The notes below the pieces were generated by a model. That model was not told where the DNA came from. It searched no databases and worked only from the letters and a program-made list of their open reading frames with translations. A program made the translations under genes and the position numbers. Shown in pieces: positions 49,275 to 57,585 of a DNA stretch of 64,000 nucleotides (position 1 is the first letter of the stretch; each line of letters opens with the position of its first letter). The stretch comes from Herbidospora sakaeratensis (GTDB lineage: Bacteria > Actinomycetota > Actinomycetes > Streptosporangiales > Streptosporangiaceae): assembly GCF_001570525.1 (NCBI RefSeq), contig NZ_BBXC01000009.1:52328-116327 (forward strand), read 5' to 3'.

Positions 49275-49885
49275 CGCAGGGTCGCCTTCTCCCGGCGGAC
49301 CGCCGTGTCGAGCTCGGTGAGCGCGGCGTAGCCCTCGGGGCTGCCCGGACGCTCGCCGTAGGTGACGTCGGCGAACGTCCGGACGCCCTGATCGAGGCCG
49401 GCGGCCAGCGCGGGCAGCGCCCGGCCCGCCTCGGCGGCCAGCTCGGTCGCCGTACGCCCCGGCATGGGTTCCACGATCGTGCGTTCCTCCAGCTCGCGGG
49501 CGATGGCGCGCAGGCGTTCCCGGATCGCCTGGGCCCACTCCCCGGCGGCGGCGTGCCGTTCGGCCAGGGCCCGGTGTTCGGCGGCCCCCAGGCGGGTCTC
49601 CCCGAACAGGCCCCCGTCACCGGGCTGCCGGCTGCGGGGGGCCTTGCGGGCCGCCCTGACCAGCGCGACCACGACGACCGCCAGGATCAGCACGAGCACC
49701 GTCAGCGTCAACCACCCGCCGGGGACGCCCGAGGCCCGCGCGATCAGGTCGTTGACGAACGCCCAGATCCGTTCGAGCACCAGGTCGACCCACGACGGCT
49801 TCGGGTAGGCGGGATCGGAGAGCTCGCGGACGGCGGCCTCTCTGGCGGCCTCCCGGCCGATCTCGACGGGGATGTCTAGGACCAT
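49271..49885 (-). CDS. DUF4129-domain membrane protein
   Basis: 204 residues. One membrane helix (about 58-80, GGWLTLTVLVLILAVVVVALVRAA) divides a short external part from a cytoplasmic DUF4129 domain, ERHAAAGEWAQAIRERLRAIARELEERTIVEPMPGRTATELA. This domain often accompanies transglutaminase-like and MoxR/DUF58 genes. The ATG overlaps the preceding gene by 10 nt and the stop overlaps the DUF4350 start, so it is a part of the same operon (Rv3690 type). Function unknown. Confidence 0.85.
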   Translation of the reverse strand: MVLDIPVEIGREAAREAAVRELSDPAYPKPSWVDLVLERIWAFVNDLIARASGVPGGWLTLTVLVLILAVVVVALVRAARKAPRSRQPGDGGLFGETRLGAAEHRALAERHAAAGEWAQAIRERLRAIARELEERTIVEPMPGRTATELAAEAGRALPALAAGLDQGVRTFADVTYGERPGSPEGYAALTELDTAVRREKATLR

Positions 49886-51075
49886 GGGTCGCGCGGGCGC
49901 CACAGGTTCTCGGGGGCGGTGCCGGGCGCGCCCTGCTGACGCTCGACGGCCTCGGTCTGGAGAACCAGGTCGAACGCCTCGGCGCGCATGCGGCGGTCGG
50001 CGTACAGGAGGGTGGTGACCCCGGCGGAGAACGGGTTGGTGATGGTGCCGGCGATGATCGCGCCGACGCCGGCGATGATCGAGCTGACGTAGAACTGCCC
50101 GTCGCTGACCAGCGTCTCGGGGTTGCCGAGCGAGCTGAACACCGAGAACGGCGCGGCCACCGCCGTGGCGACCAGGCCGACCACGATCGTGGTCAGCAGC
50201 AGGATGCCGAACACCCGCCAGAAGTCGCCCTTGACCAGCCGGAACGACCGGCTCATGGCGGTGCCGACGCCGACGCCCTCGAGCACGATCGCCGAGCTCG
50301 CCAGGCTGAGCTTGGTGTAGAGGAACACCGCGAAGCAGACGCCGCCGGTGAGCAGGACCAGCCCGAGCAGCACCAGCGCGCCCTCCGGCGCCCCGGCCGC
50401 CCCCAGCATGAACAGCAGGAGGGCCGGCCCCAGGAAGACGCCGAACACGATCAGCGACTGCAGCAGCGCCAGCCCGATCAGCGCGGGCACCCGGCCCCTG
50501 ACGATGGCCCACGCCTGGCCGATCGAGATCTGCTCGCCGAACACGGCCCGGCCGATGATCCCGGTGAGCATGCCGGTCAGCACGACCATGGCCACCGCCG
50601 TCACGATGCTGCCCAGCAGCGTGCTGCCGAGGAAGGCGGCCATGGGCCCGAGCATGGCCTCGACGTCGTTCCCGGTCCGCGCGGGGTCGAGCGCCGCGCT
50701 GGCGAGGGGGCCGAAGGTGGGCAGCTGGATCGCCAGCGTGATGATCTCGGCGACCGTCACCACCAGCGCCGACAACCCCAGCGTCGCCTTCGGGTTGGCC
50801 CGGATGAACGACACCGCGCCGTTGTAGAGGTCGCCCAGCTGCAGCGGCCGCAGCGGGATGATGCCGGGCTTGAGCACCGGCGCGCCGTAATAACCGCCGC
50901 CGCCGTAGTAGCCGCCGGGAGGGGGAGGCGGCGGGGGCGGGTAGCCGCCGGGGGGCGGCGGATAGGAGCCGGGGGCGTTGGGGTCGGCCCAGGGGCCGGG
51001 CGCACCGTAGGCGGGAGGTTGCTGGGGCGACCAGCCGGGAGGTGGCTGCTCACGATCGCCGGGGCCGTCTGTCAT
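49876..51075 (-). CDS. Polytopic membrane protein with Pro/Gly/Tyr-rich N-terminus (first gene of the MoxR operon)
   Basis: 399 residues. The N-terminal 70 residues are disordered and rich in Pro, Gly and Tyr. Six membrane helices follow, with the segment LRPLQLGDLYNGAVSFIRANPKATLG that is typical of the glycerophosphoryl-diester-phosphodiesterase membrane-domain (GDPDase_memb) proteins of the Rv3689 type. No enzyme motif is seen. It is the first gene of a five-gene minus-strand operon. Upstream lies the 280-nt mtrA promoter region, shared divergently. Confidence 0.82.
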   Translation of the reverse strand: MTDGPGDREQPPPGWSPQQPPAYGAPGPWADPNAPGSYPPPPGGYPPPPPPPPGGYYGGGGYYGAPVLKPGIIPLRPLQLGDLYNGAVSFIRANPKATLGLSALVVTVAEIITLAIQLPTFGPLASAALDPARTGNDVEAMLGPMAAFLGSTLLGSIVTAVAMVVLTGMLTGIIGRAVFGEQISIGQAWAIVRGRVPALIGLALLQSLIVFGVFLGPALLLFMLGAAGAPEGALVLLGLVLLTGGVCFAVFLYTKLSLASSAIVLEGVGVGTAMSRSFRLVKGDFWRVFGILLLTTIVVGLVATAVAAPFSVFSSLGNPETLVSDGQFYVSSIIAGVGAIIAGTITNPFSAGVTTLLYADRRMRAEAFDLVLQTEAVERQQGAPGTAPENLWRPRDPWS

Positions 51076-51255
51076 GCCCCAATCCTGGCATGATGAGTGC
51101 CCTGACGGTCATGTGCGACTCCTCCCGCGTCGAGGCCGGCCTCACGACGAACGCCCGCCGCAGGTCGGCGTGGCGCACACTTGGAACGTGACCTGTTCTT
51201 GGGATTCTCGTTGCGGTACCGGCACGCTCGGCTATTTGGGCCTAAACTTCGTCCT

Positions 51256-51344
51256 TTGTCACGGTCGTGTTTCATCCACCGCAGGGTCACGGGTAACCTT
51301 CCGATAAATCGCCCAAATACCTCCTTAGCTGCGCCGAAGTAACG
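51256..51344 (+). promoter_or_regulatory. mtrA upstream region with repeated GTCACG/GTAAC elements
   Basis: In the 280-nt gap before mtrA, GTCACG occurs at 51258 and 51286, GTAACC at 51293 and GTAACG at 51339. MtrA is known to bind direct repeats of GTCACA/GTAAC-like sequences, so autoregulation is plausible. A -10-like GATAAA is at 51303. Sites are suggestive only. Confidence 0.35.
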
Positions 51345-51355
51345 AATGAGGGGCC

Positions 51356-52033
51356 ATGAAAGGACGCGTGCTGGTCGTCGACGACGACGCCGCTCTCGCC
51401 GAGATGCTCGGCATCGTCTTGCGCGGGGAGGGTTTCGAACCGTCCTTCGTCTCAGACGGCGACAAGGCGCTCGACGCGTTCCGCGACACCCGCCCTGATC
51501 TCGTGCTGCTCGACCTGATGCTGCCCGGGGCCGACGGCATCGACGTCTGCCGGCGCATCCGCGCCGAGTCGGGCGTGCCGATCGTGATGCTCACCGCCAA
51601 GAGCGACACCATCGACGTCGTGCTGGGCCTCGAGTCGGGCGCCGACGACTACATCGTCAAGCCCTTCAAGCCCAAGGAACTGGTGGCCCGGGTCCGGGCG
51701 CGGCTGCGCCGCACCGACGAGCCGACCCCCGAGATCCTGCAGATAGGCGACATCACGATCGACGTCGCCGGTCACTCGGTCAAGCGGTTCGACGAGACGA
51801 TCAACCTCACGCCGCTGGAGTTCGACCTCCTCGTCGCGCTGGCCCGCAAGCCGCGCCAGGTGTTCACCCGCGAGGTGCTGCTGGAGCAGGTCTGGGGCTA
51901 CCGCCACGCCGCCGACACGCGACTGGTCAACGTGCACGTGCAGCGGCTCCGCGCGAAGATCGAGAAGGACCCCGAGCACCCCGAGATCGTCGTGACGGTC
52001 CGCGGCGTCGGGTACAAAGCCGGGCCGGCCTGA
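51356..52033 (+). CDS. mtrA: MtrA OmpR/PhoB-type response regulator
   Basis: 225 residues. Receiver domain 1-118, with the acidic pocket VVDDDAA, phospho-acceptor Asp53 in LLDLMLP, the Thr of MLTAKS and Lys of YIVKPF. A winged-helix DNA-binding domain (about 130-223) contains LTPLEFDLLVALARKPRQVFTREVLLEQVWGY. MtrA controls cell-wall, division, DNA-replication-linked and developmental genes in actinomycetes. The ATG follows GAGGGG. It forms an operon with mtrB and lpqB (Rv3246c-Rv3244c order). Confidence 0.96.
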   Translation: MKGRVLVVDDDAALAEMLGIVLRGEGFEPSFVSDGDKALDAFRDTRPDLVLLDLMLPGADGIDVCRRIRAESGVPIVMLTAKSDTIDVVLGLESGADDYIVKPFKPKELVARVRARLRRTDEPTPEILQIGDITIDVAGHSVKRFDETINLTPLEFDLLVALARKPRQVFTREVLLEQVWGYRHAADTRLVNVHVQRLRAKIEKDPEHPEIVVTVRGVGYKAGPA

Positions 52034-52044
52034 TCCCCGTCTGA

Positions 52045-53757
52045 ATGCCTAAGAAGCGGCCCCGACGGACTCCCCGGCAGATCGCCCGGGGGGTCCGTCG
52101 CCGTGCTCGGCGGATCGCGGGCCGGGCCCGCTCCGCCTGGCGGCGCTCCCTCCAGATGCGGGTGGTCACCTCCACCCTGCTGATCTCGATGGTCGTCGTG
52201 GCCGTTCTGGGCGTCTTCCTGTTCCAGTCGATCAACAAGACCATGCTGGCCGGCCGGACCGACGCCGCCACCGCCGAGGCCCGCGCCAACGTGCTGACGG
52301 TCTCCGACTACCTGTCGAGCGTCGCCGAGCCCGACCCGGGCGAGCAGTCCGACCCCGCCACGCAGACCATGCTCGACCCCGCCGACCAGGCCATCAACGT
52401 GCTGGCCCAGCGCGCCGGGGCACGCTACGCGGTGGTCATCTTCAACGACAGCATCGTCGGGCAGGACCGCGCCACCCTCAACATCGACGCCTACAAGAGC
52501 GTGCCGCGGGGCTTCCGCGAGCAGGTGCGCACCGGCACCGCCGACCAGACCGACTCCCGCTACAGCCCGCTGCGCTACCTGAGCGGCGAGACCGTGTCGG
52601 GGCTGGTCATCGGGTCGCGGGTCTTCGCCGGCGTCAACGGCACCTACGAGGTCTACCACCTGTTCCCGCTCAACGAGGAGGAGGAGACCCTCAGCTCGGT
52701 GCTCCAGCTCCTCGTGCTGGTCGGCGCCGGCCTGGTGCTGCTGCTGGCCGCGATCGCCTCGCTGGTCACCCGTCAGGTCGTCACGCCCGTCCGGCTGGCC
52801 CGCCAGGCCGCCGAGCGGCTGGCCTCCGGCCGTCTCGAAGAGCGCCTGAAGGTCCGCGGCGAAGACGACCTGGCCCGTCTCGCCACCTCGTTCAACGAGA
52901 TGGCCTCCAACCTCGCGCTCAAGATCCACCAGCTCGAGGAGCTCTCCCAGGTGCAGCGCCAGTTCGTCTCCGACGTCTCCCACGAGCTGCGCACCCCGCT
53001 GACCACCGTCCGCATGGCCGCCGACCTCCTGTACGACGCCCGCGAGGACTTCGACCCCATGGCCGCCCGCTCGGCCGAGCTCATGCAGGCCCAGCTCGAA
53101 CGGTTCGAGTCGATGCTGGCCGACCTGCTGGAGATCAGCCGCTACGACGCCGGCGCCGCCACCCTCGACCTCGAGTCGGTCGACATGCGCGACGTCGTGC
53201 TGCGCGCGGTCGGTGACTCCGAGGCCCTGGCCGAACGCCACGCCACCCGGTTCGAGCTGCGGCTGCCCACCGAGCCGTGCATGGCCGAGTGCGACACCCG
53301 GCGGATCGAGCGCATCCTGCGCAACCTGCTGTTCAACGCGATCGAGCACGGCGAGGGCAAGGACATCGTGGTCACCCTCGGGGCCGACCGCGACGCGGTC
53401 GCCGTGGCCGTGCGCGACCACGGCGTGGGCCTGCGCGCGGGCGAGGAGAACATGGTCTTCGACCGCTTCTGGCGGGCCGACCCGTCCCGCGCCCGCACCA
53501 TCGGCGGCACCGGCCTGGGCCTGGCCATCTCCCGCGAGGACGCGATCCTGCACGGCGGCTGGCTGCAGGCGTGGGGCTCGCCGGGCGAGGGCACCCAGTT
53601 CCGGCTCTCGCTGCCGCGTACGGCCGGGAGCGTGCTGAAGGGCTCGCCGCTGCCCCTGGTGCCGCCGGAGGTCGAGATGCGCCGGACCTGGCGCGGGCAC
53701 GCCACGCCCGTGTTGTCGGCCGCCGCGGGGGAGTCGGGGGTGTTCGATGTCGACTAG
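52045..53757 (+). CDS. mtrB: MtrB sensor histidine kinase
   Basis: 570 residues. A very basic N-terminus (about 15 Arg/Lys in 40 residues), membrane helix 1 (about 40-60), an extracytoplasmic sensor region, helix 2 (about 225-247) and a HAMP linker. The dimerisation domain carries His313 in VSDVSHELRTPLTTV, and the ATPase has the N box LLFNAIEHG, G1 DHGVGL and G2 GGTGLGL. It phosphorylates MtrA. The start is 11 nt after the mtrA stop with no clear ribosome site, so coupling is likely. Overlaps lpqB by 11 nt. Confidence 0.95.
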   Translation: MPKKRPRRTPRQIARGVRRRARRIAGRARSAWRRSLQMRVVTSTLLISMVVVAVLGVFLFQSINKTMLAGRTDAATAEARANVLTVSDYLSSVAEPDPGEQSDPATQTMLDPADQAINVLAQRAGARYAVVIFNDSIVGQDRATLNIDAYKSVPRGFREQVRTGTADQTDSRYSPLRYLSGETVSGLVIGSRVFAGVNGTYEVYHLFPLNEEEETLSSVLQLLVLVGAGLVLLLAAIASLVTRQVVTPVRLARQAAERLASGRLEERLKVRGEDDLARLATSFNEMASNLALKIHQLEELSQVQRQFVSDVSHELRTPLTTVRMAADLLYDAREDFDPMAARSAELMQAQLERFESMLADLLEISRYDAGAATLDLESVDMRDVVLRAVGDSEALAERHATRFELRLPTEPCMAECDTRRIERILRNLLFNAIEHGEGKDIVVTLGADRDAVAVAVRDHGVGLRAGEENMVFDRFWRADPSRARTIGGTGLGLAISREDAILHGGWLQAWGSPGEGTQFRLSLPRTAGSVLKGSPLPLVPPEVEMRRTWRGHATPVLSAAAGESGVFDVD

Positions 53758-55501
53758 GCGACGTGTTCTCACGCTGGTGGCCACGCTCGCCACCCTCACG
53801 GGCTGCACGATCGTGCCGGCCAGCGGCAACCCGCCGACGGCCAGCGAGGAGGAGCGCGGGGGCGACATCCTCAGCCAGACCTACGTCCGGATCCTGGCCT
53901 CGCCGCCCCGGCCCGACGCGACGGCCGTGGAGATCGTGCGCGGCTTCCAGACCGCGATGGCCAGCTTCGACGACCCCCAGCGCAAGATCGCCCGGCAGTA
54001 CCTGACCGGCGCGGCCGCGGCCGAATGGCAACCCTGGGCCGCCGCGACGCGGGTCTGCGACTGCCGCTTCGCCGACGACCTGCCCGAAGAGGACGCCGAG
54101 AAGTTCATCGTGTCGTTCAAGGGCCGCCAGGTCGGCACCCTGGAGGCGGGCGGCCGCTACCGCGCGGCCTCCGAGGGCACCCTCGACGAGGCGTTCACGC
54201 TGGTCCGGGTCAACGGCGAGTGGCGCATCTCCGAGGCCCCCCAGGGCCTCATCCTGCTCCGCACCGACCTCACGAGGGCGTACGCCCCCGTGGAGATCTA
54301 CTTCCCCAACCCGTCGTTCAACGGCCTGGTGGCCGACCGGGTGCGGGTGCCGATCGACCCCAGCCGGGGCCTGCCCGAGTCGCTGATCCGGACCCTGCTG
54401 AGGGGCCCGACGGGTCCGCTCGCGGGCGCGGTCGAGAACGTCTTCCCCAAGGGCACCGAGCTCAACGGCATCGAGATCGAGGGCGACACGCTCTACGTCG
54501 ACTTCTCCTCCCCGATCGCCCAGCTGCGCGACAGCCCCGACCGCATCAAGGCGATGAAGGCGCAACTGGCCTGGTCGCTCGGCGCCGACCGGGTCGGCGG
54601 GCGCTACATCGAGATCCTGGTGAACGGCGAGGCGTTCCCGGGCGGCGGCATGCGCTTCAAGCCGACCGAGTACCCGACCTACAACCCGTCGGTGATCACC
54701 GGCGACGCCGCCGGCTACTTCGTCCGCGAGGGCCGGATGTTCCGGGCCGCGGGCAAGGACGAGGAGCAGCCCGCAGCGGTGCTCGGCGCGGCCGGGCAGC
54801 CGACCCGGCCGTTCAACCACATCGCCGTCTCCGCCGAGGGGCGTGACCAGGTGGCCGCCCTGATGAGCGACGAGACGGGGGTCTGGGTCACCCAGATGGT
54901 GGCCGGCAGCCCGTGGCAGCGCTGGATCAACGCCCAGGGCAGCCTCACCTCGCCGTCGTGGGACCGCGAGGGCGAGGTCTGGGCGGTCGAGTCGGCGGGC
55001 GGCAAGTCGCAGGTCTGGCACGCCGCCAACGCCAACCACCAGTCGCCGGTGCCGGCTCCCGAGCTGGCCGACTCCACCGTGAGCGCGTTCAGGGTGGCCC
55101 GTGACGGGGTGAGGGTCGCGGTCGTCGCCGACCACGGGGCGGGGCCGACCGTGCAGATAGGGTCGATCGTGCGCGGCCAGACCTATCGGGTCGGGGCGCT
55201 GGAGACCCTGGTGCCCGCGGAAGAGGGCCAGCGGGTCGTCGACGTCGCCTGGAAAGACGCCACCACCCTGCTGGTGCTGACCGAGAAGAACGGCTCCCAG
55301 CAGACTCTGGCAGCCTACCCGATCATGGACGGCGACGAGAAGACCGCCATCGAGGTGCCCAAGCGCCTCAGTTACATCACGAGCACCGATTCGCGCATCC
55401 TGGCCAGCGACGACAACGGCGCCATCACGGTGTGGGACGGCAAGAAGTGGACCACCCTCGTGGACGGTGGCTCCAACTTCCCCGCCTACCCTCTGGGGTG
55501 A
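53747..55501 (+). CDS. lpqB: LpqB lipoprotein (MtrAB accessory)
   Basis: 584 residues. A lipoprotein signal peptide (RRR, then VLTLVATLATLTGC) ends at lipobox Cys20. A GerMN domain (about 190-300) contains VPIDPSRGLPESLIRTLLRGP and LYVDFSSPIAQL, and a C-terminal beta-propeller-like region follows. In mycobacteria LpqB modulates MtrB signalling at the membrane outer face. The ATG overlaps the end of mtrB by 11 nt, so it is co-translated with mtrA-mtrB. Confidence 0.94.
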   Translation: MSTRRRVLTLVATLATLTGCTIVPASGNPPTASEEERGGDILSQTYVRILASPPRPDATAVEIVRGFQTAMASFDDPQRKIARQYLTGAAAAEWQPWAAATRVCDCRFADDLPEEDAEKFIVSFKGRQVGTLEAGGRYRAASEGTLDEAFTLVRVNGEWRISEAPQGLILLRTDLTRAYAPVEIYFPNPSFNGLVADRVRVPIDPSRGLPESLIRTLLRGPTGPLAGAVENVFPKGTELNGIEIEGDTLYVDFSSPIAQLRDSPDRIKAMKAQLAWSLGADRVGGRYIEILVNGEAFPGGGMRFKPTEYPTYNPSVITGDAAGYFVREGRMFRAAGKDEEQPAAVLGAAGQPTRPFNHIAVSAEGRDQVAALMSDETGVWVTQMVAGSPWQRWINAQGSLTSPSWDREGEVWAVESAGGKSQVWHAANANHQSPVPAPELADSTVSAFRVARDGVRVAVVADHGAGPTVQIGSIVRGQTYRVGALETLVPAEEGQRVVDVAWKDATTLLVLTEKNGSQQTLAAYPIMDGDEKTAIEVPKRLSYITSTDSRILASDDNGAITVWDGKKWTTLVDGGSNFPAYPLG

Positions 55502-55529
55502 ACTTTCGTCAGTGTCGGCAGGGAGTGTC

Positions 55530-56246
55530 ATGGTGGTCCGCGTGCTCGACGCGGTGCTCGATCTGCTCGTTCCCCCTCGGTGCGCCGGTTGCGGCGGCCG
55601 GGGGGCCCTGGTCTGCTCCGGGTGCGCCGCCGAACTGACCGCCCCGCCCCGCCTCCACCAGCCCGAGGCGCCCCCCGAGGGCCTGCCCGAGTGCTGGGCC
55701 GCCGCCGGCTACGACGGGGTGGCGCGGCGGGTGCTGATCGCGTACAAGGAACGCGGCCGCACCGCCCTCGGCGCCGCGCTGGGCGTCTGCCTGGCCCGCG
55801 TGGTCGCGGGCCTGCCGCCTGAGCCGGGCCCGCTGGTGCTGGTCCCGGTGCCCAGCACCCGCCGGTCGAGAAGAGCCAAAGGCCATGATCCGGTACGCCG
55901 GATCGCCGAGGTCGCGGCCCGGCGGCTGCGGGCCGGAGGCGTCCAGGTGACCGTCGCGCCGGTGTTGCGGCCCGCCCGGAAGGTCGCCGACCAGTCGGGC
56001 CTGACCTCCGCCCAGCGGGCCGCGAACCTGGCCGGGGCGTTCACCTCCGGAGCGGTGCCGAAGGGCCGGGTCGTGCTGGTCGACGACGTGGTCACCACCG
56101 GCGCGACGCTCGCCGAGGCGGCCCGCGCGCTGCGGGCGGCGGGCGCCGAGACCGCCGTCGCGGTCACCGTTGCGGCCACCCGAAAACGAGTGCCGGTCAT
56201 GCGACACGCCCGGCGGTCACAAATTCGCCGACATCACTCTGGGTAA
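55530..56246 (+). CDS. ComF-family phosphoribosyltransferase-like protein
   Basis: 238 residues. A zinc-finger start, PPRCAGCGGRGALVCSGCAAEL, precedes a phosphoribosyltransferase fold with PVPSTRRSRRAKGHDPV and the PRPP-binding loop VVLVDDVVTTGATLAEA (about 190-206). It is similar to ComFC, involved in DNA uptake in competent bacteria, although most actinomycetes are not naturally competent; the real role is unknown. The ATG at 55530 follows GGGAG. It matches Rv3242c in position. It is separated from hpf by 519 nt holding a promoter and a structured RNA. Confidence 0.9.
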   Translation: MVVRVLDAVLDLLVPPRCAGCGGRGALVCSGCAAELTAPPRLHQPEAPPEGLPECWAAAGYDGVARRVLIAYKERGRTALGAALGVCLARVVAGLPPEPGPLVLVPVPSTRRSRRAKGHDPVRRIAEVAARRLRAGGVQVTVAPVLRPARKVADQSGLTSAQRAANLAGAFTSGAVPKGRVVLVDDVVTTGATLAEAARALRAAGAETAVAVTVAATRKRVPVMRHARRSQIRRHHSG

Positions 56247-56431
56247 AGAAACGGTCAAATAACGACCTGGCCTCGGAGTGACAACCTCGTGTCAAATACC
56301 TGGTGAACCCGCATGTCAGAAGAGGCTTGACCAGGTGGTCCCGGCCATGGTCCAAGCCACCCCAAGGCCCCCTCCGCGCTCGCACGCCCCGGGAAAAATC
56401 ACCGAAAGTGATCCTTTGGCGTGGCTCACGG

Positions 56432-56460
56432 CTGACATACGGCCGGGCAGCGACTAGCGT
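56432..56460 (+). promoter_or_regulatory. Sigma-70-like promoter of the hpf leader RNA
   Basis: CTGACA (56432-56437) and TAGCGT (56455-56460) are separated by exactly 17 nt. Transcription would begin near 56467, just before the 5' strand of the leader's closing helix. From the comF-like stop (56246) to this promoter I see no gene, only a 5-bp hairpin at 56398-56412. Confidence 0.6.
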
Positions 56461-56466
56461 TCAGGA

Positions 56467-56730
56467 CATGGCACCCGTTCGGGTCCGTGGTTGCGCCGGA
56501 CCGAGTCCCCTCGGGGGTTCGGCCTGGCTAGCCGATGCCAGCCGCAGGCGAAACGGTCCACGTAAGGCGACTCTTGGTCGACCGATCACGGTGCGGCTTA
56601 GAGGTAAGACCTGCCTTCCCAAGAATCCAGATGATTCTTGCCAGAAGAGAAGGGCAGTAGTGGCGTGGAGCTGCGAACCCCTCAGCAGGCGGATGTGGGG
56701 ACGAAGACCAGGTCGGCCGAACGGGTGCTC
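56467..56730 (+). ncRNA. Structured hpf leader RNA, probable raiA-motif RNA
   Basis: The 5' strand GCACCCGTTCGG (56471-56482) pairs perfectly over 12 bp with CCGAACGGGTGC (56717-56728), closing a 258-nt RNA. Inside are more helices: GTCCG/CGGAC (56483-56501), CCCC/GGGG (56507-56517), CTGGC/GCCAG (56524-56541), long-range TCCACG/CGTGGA (56557-56562 with 56664-56669), CTGCC/GGCAG enclosing AAGAATC/GATTCTT (56611-56657) and CCCC/GGGG (56678-56700). It ends about 36 nt before the hpf GTG. A conserved RNA class named raiA motif lies upstream of raiA/hpf genes in Bacillota and Actinomycetota. Position and complexity fit, but I could not run a covariance search. The structure is seen directly; class assignment is inference. 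Confidence 0.7.
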
Positions 56731-56765
56731 CTTCATGTCAGTCGATAGGCGAAGGGGGCTTTTGC

Positions 56766-57437
56766 GTGGACATCATCGTCAAGGGACGGCACACCGGAGT
56801 GAGCGACCGTTTCCGTGATCACGTGACTTCCAAGCTGGCCAAGATCGAGCGACTGGACAACCGACTCATCCGGGTTGACGTAGAGGTCTCGCGAGAGAAG
56901 AACCCCAGGATGAGCGACCAGAGGGAGAGGGTGGAACTCACCATCCACTCCAAGGGCCCGGCCGTACGGGCCGAGGCGGCGGCGGACGACCGCTTCGCCG
57001 CGCTCGAGATCGCTCTGGGCAAGCTGGAATCACGGCTGCGGCGGCTGAGTGACCGCCGCAAGATCCATCACGGGAAGAACTGCCCTCCGTCGGTGGCCGA
57101 GTTCACCGCGACCCTGGCCGGGAACGGCGGCCTGGGAGAGCCGGTGGCGAGGCTGCCCGAGCCGGAACTGCTCCACGACGAGTACATCCCGCCGCAGAAG
57201 CCAGACAACGGCTACACCGAACCGATCATCCCGATAGAGCAGGACGGCGACGGCCCTCTCGTCGTCCGCGAGAAGTTCCACCAGTCCGACGCCATCACCA
57301 TCGACCAGGCCCTCCTCGAAATGGAACTGGTCGGCCACGACTTCTTCCTGTTCCGTGACAAAGAAAGCGGCCACCCGAGCGTCGTATATCGGCGCCGCGG
57401 ATACGACTACGGCGTGTTGCGTCTCGTCGAAGGCTGA
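56766..57437 (+). CDS. hpf: Long-form ribosome hibernation-promoting factor (HPF/RaiA)
   Basis: 223 residues. The N-terminal S30AE/YfiA domain (1-100) begins MDIIVKGRHTGVSDRFRDHVTSKLAKIERLDNR. A linker follows, then the C-terminal dimerisation domain (about 165-222) with VVREKFHQSDAITIDQALLEMELVGHDFFLFRDKESG. Long HPF joins two 70S ribosomes into inactive 100S dimers in slow growth. The GTG follows GAAGGGGG. Transcription probably starts near 56467, giving a 300-nt structured leader that may control expression or act as a separate RNA. Confidence 0.95.
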   Translation: MDIIVKGRHTGVSDRFRDHVTSKLAKIERLDNRLIRVDVEVSREKNPRMSDQRERVELTIHSKGPAVRAEAAADDRFAALEIALGKLESRLRRLSDRRKIHHGKNCPPSVAEFTATLAGNGGLGEPVARLPEPELLHDEYIPPQKPDNGYTEPIIPIEQDGDGPLVVREKFHQSDAITIDQALLEMELVGHDFFLFRDKESGHPSVVYRRRGYDYGVLRLVEG

Positions 57438-57478
57438 ACCGGCGCCACCCCTTCCCACGTTTTCAAAGCGAGACGACC

Positions 57479-57505
57479 ATGCGCCCCGCCTGGTGCGGGG
57501 CGCAT
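57479..57505 (+). terminator. Hairpin terminator after hpf
   Basis: ATGCGCCCCGC and GCGGGGCGCAT form a perfect 11-bp stem with a 5-nt loop, 41 nt after the hpf stop. No T-run follows. Confidence 0.75.
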
Positions 57506-57585
57506 GGCGTACGAGATCCTCGCCAGCACTGGAAGCCATGTCATGATGGCGATCCAGCTACCTGGCCCCCCGACGAGGAGGAGCT

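Noticed and set aside
55530..56246. Evidence of natural competence from the ComF-like gene
   Set aside because: The gene is conserved in non-competent actinomycetes at this locus and no other com genes are in the window.
56467..56730. Other RNA classes for the hpf leader (ydaO/c-di-AMP, cobalamin, TPP, SAM, 6S, RNase P, tmRNA)
   Set aside because: I did not see the hallmark conserved strings of those classes; position upstream of hpf favours the raiA motif.
56461..56736. 91-codon minus-strand open frame in the hpf leader
   Set aside because: It exactly spans the structured RNA and has no ribosome site or homology; the RNA structure explains the region better.
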